DNA of 64,000 nucleotides, taken from contig JAVDKL010000001.1 of assembly GCA_030849965.1 (NCBI GenBank), forward strand, positions 1,408,554 to 1,472,553, written 5' to 3'. This DNA is from Schauerella fraxinea. Its GTDB lineage: Bacteria > Pseudomonadota > Gammaproteobacteria > Burkholderiales > Burkholderiaceae_B. This document shows positions 63,211 to 64,000 of the stretch, in pieces; the first letter of the stretch is position 1, and each line of letters begins with the position of its first letter. The notes under the pieces are model-generated. The model was not told where the DNA came from. It was given only the letters and a program-made list of their open reading frames with translations, and searched no databases. Both the position numbers and the translations under genes were made by a program.

Positions 63211-63834
63211 ATGTGCGACAGAATCGTTCAACAGGCGGGACCGCTCGACTACGTTGAGACTATCCGCTGGAACCCTCGAAAACAGGCCGACGACAGCGCT
63301 GGCCGACGCTACAACGTGCCCCCGGGCACGCGATCCCTCGTGATGCGTCACATCACCGGACAGCCAGTGGTTTACCGCCTTTTCCGGGGTTACGCTCCCG
63401 TCTGGTACAAGCGCAGTCCTAGTAGCAACGCACGCATGGACGCAATCCTCTATCCAAAAAAATCGTTCTGACGCGGCCCGATCAAACACGGTCGCATGAT
63501 TGTCCCGGCCTATGGCTGGGACGAATGGACGAAGGAAGGCGACGGCAAGGCGCCATTGTTCATTCCCCCCAAGGATGGAAAACCTATCCTGATGGCCACG
63601 ATATCGGGCTGGCAGCCAGGTGCCGAGCCCGACGAAGAACGTGGCTTAGCCATCGTCACCGATGACTCTGCCGGCGCCATGGTCGATATTCACGATCGCA
63701 AACAGGTGGTGCTTACCCCAGAGGACGCCCAGGAATGGGCCGAGGCCGCGACGCCCGTATCCCGGGCAAAGACATCATGGAGGCTGGCCGGCCTGAATCA
63801 GCATTCGTTCGACACCGCGTTACGACGAAAATGA
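63211..63834 (+). pseudogene. SRAP-domain (YedK/HMCES) gene interrupted by an in-frame TGA
   Basis: Two frame-matched pieces, 63211-63471 and 63496-63834, make one ~208-residue SRAP protein, which covalently shields abasic sites in single-stranded DNA. Catalytic residues are all present: Cys2 (MCDRI), Asn73 (SSNARMD), the Glu of IVPAYGWDEW and the His of VDIHDRKQVVL. The frame continues through 63472-63495 (RGPIKHGR) with no frameshift; only the TGA at 63469-63471 breaks it. The Gly after Cys2 is Asp here, which is unusual. The gene is either a recent nonsense pseudogene or is read through. It lies 54 bp after the methyltransferase gene. Confidence 0.8.
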
Positions 63835-63942
63835 GTAGCGCGCGCTACCAACTGCCGGATGCAATCAAACCCATATAAAAGCTGTCAGTTCACGCGGGCA
63901 TAGTGCATGCGCCCCGGTGGACTCCACTTCAAGCAGATCCTC

Positions 63943-64000
63943 ATGGCCGAACAAAAAAAGCCACCCCCGCGCAATGGCCCAAGCAAAACAGGGCGAGAGT
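63943..64000 (+). CDS. Possible start of a further gene, cut by the window end
   Basis: An open frame starts ATG at 63943 (MAEQKKPPPRNGPSKTGRE) and runs off the window. It is basic and Pro-rich. No clear ribosome-binding site precedes it, and 19 residues are too few to judge. The 63835-63942 stretch shows nothing else. Confidence 0.2.
   Translation, partial: MAEQKKPPPRNGPSKTGRE

Overview
The window is high-G+C DNA from a beta-proteobacterium, most likely order Burkholderiales (Alcaligenaceae/Burkholderiaceae type). The basis is a GTP-type PEP carboxykinase, a 'porin_4'-type trimeric porin, a Wzc/Wza exopolysaccharide locus with the divergent layout seen in that group, and the general codon and G+C character. 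The genus cannot be fixed from the sequence alone.

1-18.8 kb is a complete Wzx/Wzy-type exopolysaccharide locus of the colanic-acid/fucose type. On the minus strand, reading away from 5.2 kb, are wza (export lipoprotein), wzc (tyrosine autokinase/co-polymerase), a phosphomannomutase homologue that has lost its catalytic serine, and a partial galE. On the plus strand is one tightly packed operon: wcaJ-type initiating transferase, gmm, manC, a VanZ-like protein, gmd, fcl, wzx, a GT2, wzy, a GT4, a second GT2, a wcaF-like acetyltransferase and a wcaI-like transferase, closed by a strong hairpin terminator. Together they make GDP-mannose and GDP-L-fucose, build the lipid-linked repeat unit, flip it, polymerise it and export it.

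18.9-26 kb holds a roughly 320-bp array with 14-bp periodicity, two LuxR-type regulators with degenerate receiver domains, an A+T-rich gene-free stretch, a surface-glycan enzyme of the glucosamine-inositolphosphorylceramide-transferase-like type, a lytic transglycosylase and an Old Yellow Enzyme. 26-29 kb is a sulfate/thiosulfate ABC transporter (binding protein, CysT, CysW) without its ATPase.

29-41.4 kb is a minus-strand catabolic or uptake operon: two proteins of unknown function, an M19 dipeptidase homologue, a class-III aminotransferase homologue, a ThDP enzyme, a complete spermidine/putrescine-type ABC transporter and a porin. A divergent IclR regulator faces it across a perfect palindrome. 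Two of the enzymes have lost canonical catalytic residues. 41.4-55.8 kb is mostly housekeeping or regional genes: a phytase-like esterase, two identical tRNA-Arg(ACG), a GtrII-type glucosyltransferase, an orphan betaine-type binding protein, threonine aldolase, pckG, AraC/MFS, a leucine-rich-repeat protein kinase, an AlkX/YcaQ-type glycosylase and an orphan histidine kinase. Three more 14-bp-period arrays lie in this part, and all four arrays in the window sit directly 3' of a minus-strand gene.

From 56.53 kb to the end the sequence is a genomic island. It begins at a truncated tRNA-Ser 3' end and is visibly richer in A+T. It carries a divergent DUF4365-like nuclease and a four-gene operon: a phosphoribosyltransferase-like protein (PRTase-CE type), an ORC/CDC6-like P-loop ATPase, an unrecognised Rossmann-like protein and an N6-adenine DNA methyltransferase. 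This is the best candidate in the window for an undescribed, probably anti-phage, system. It is followed by an SRAP (YedK/HMCES) gene broken by one in-frame stop codon.
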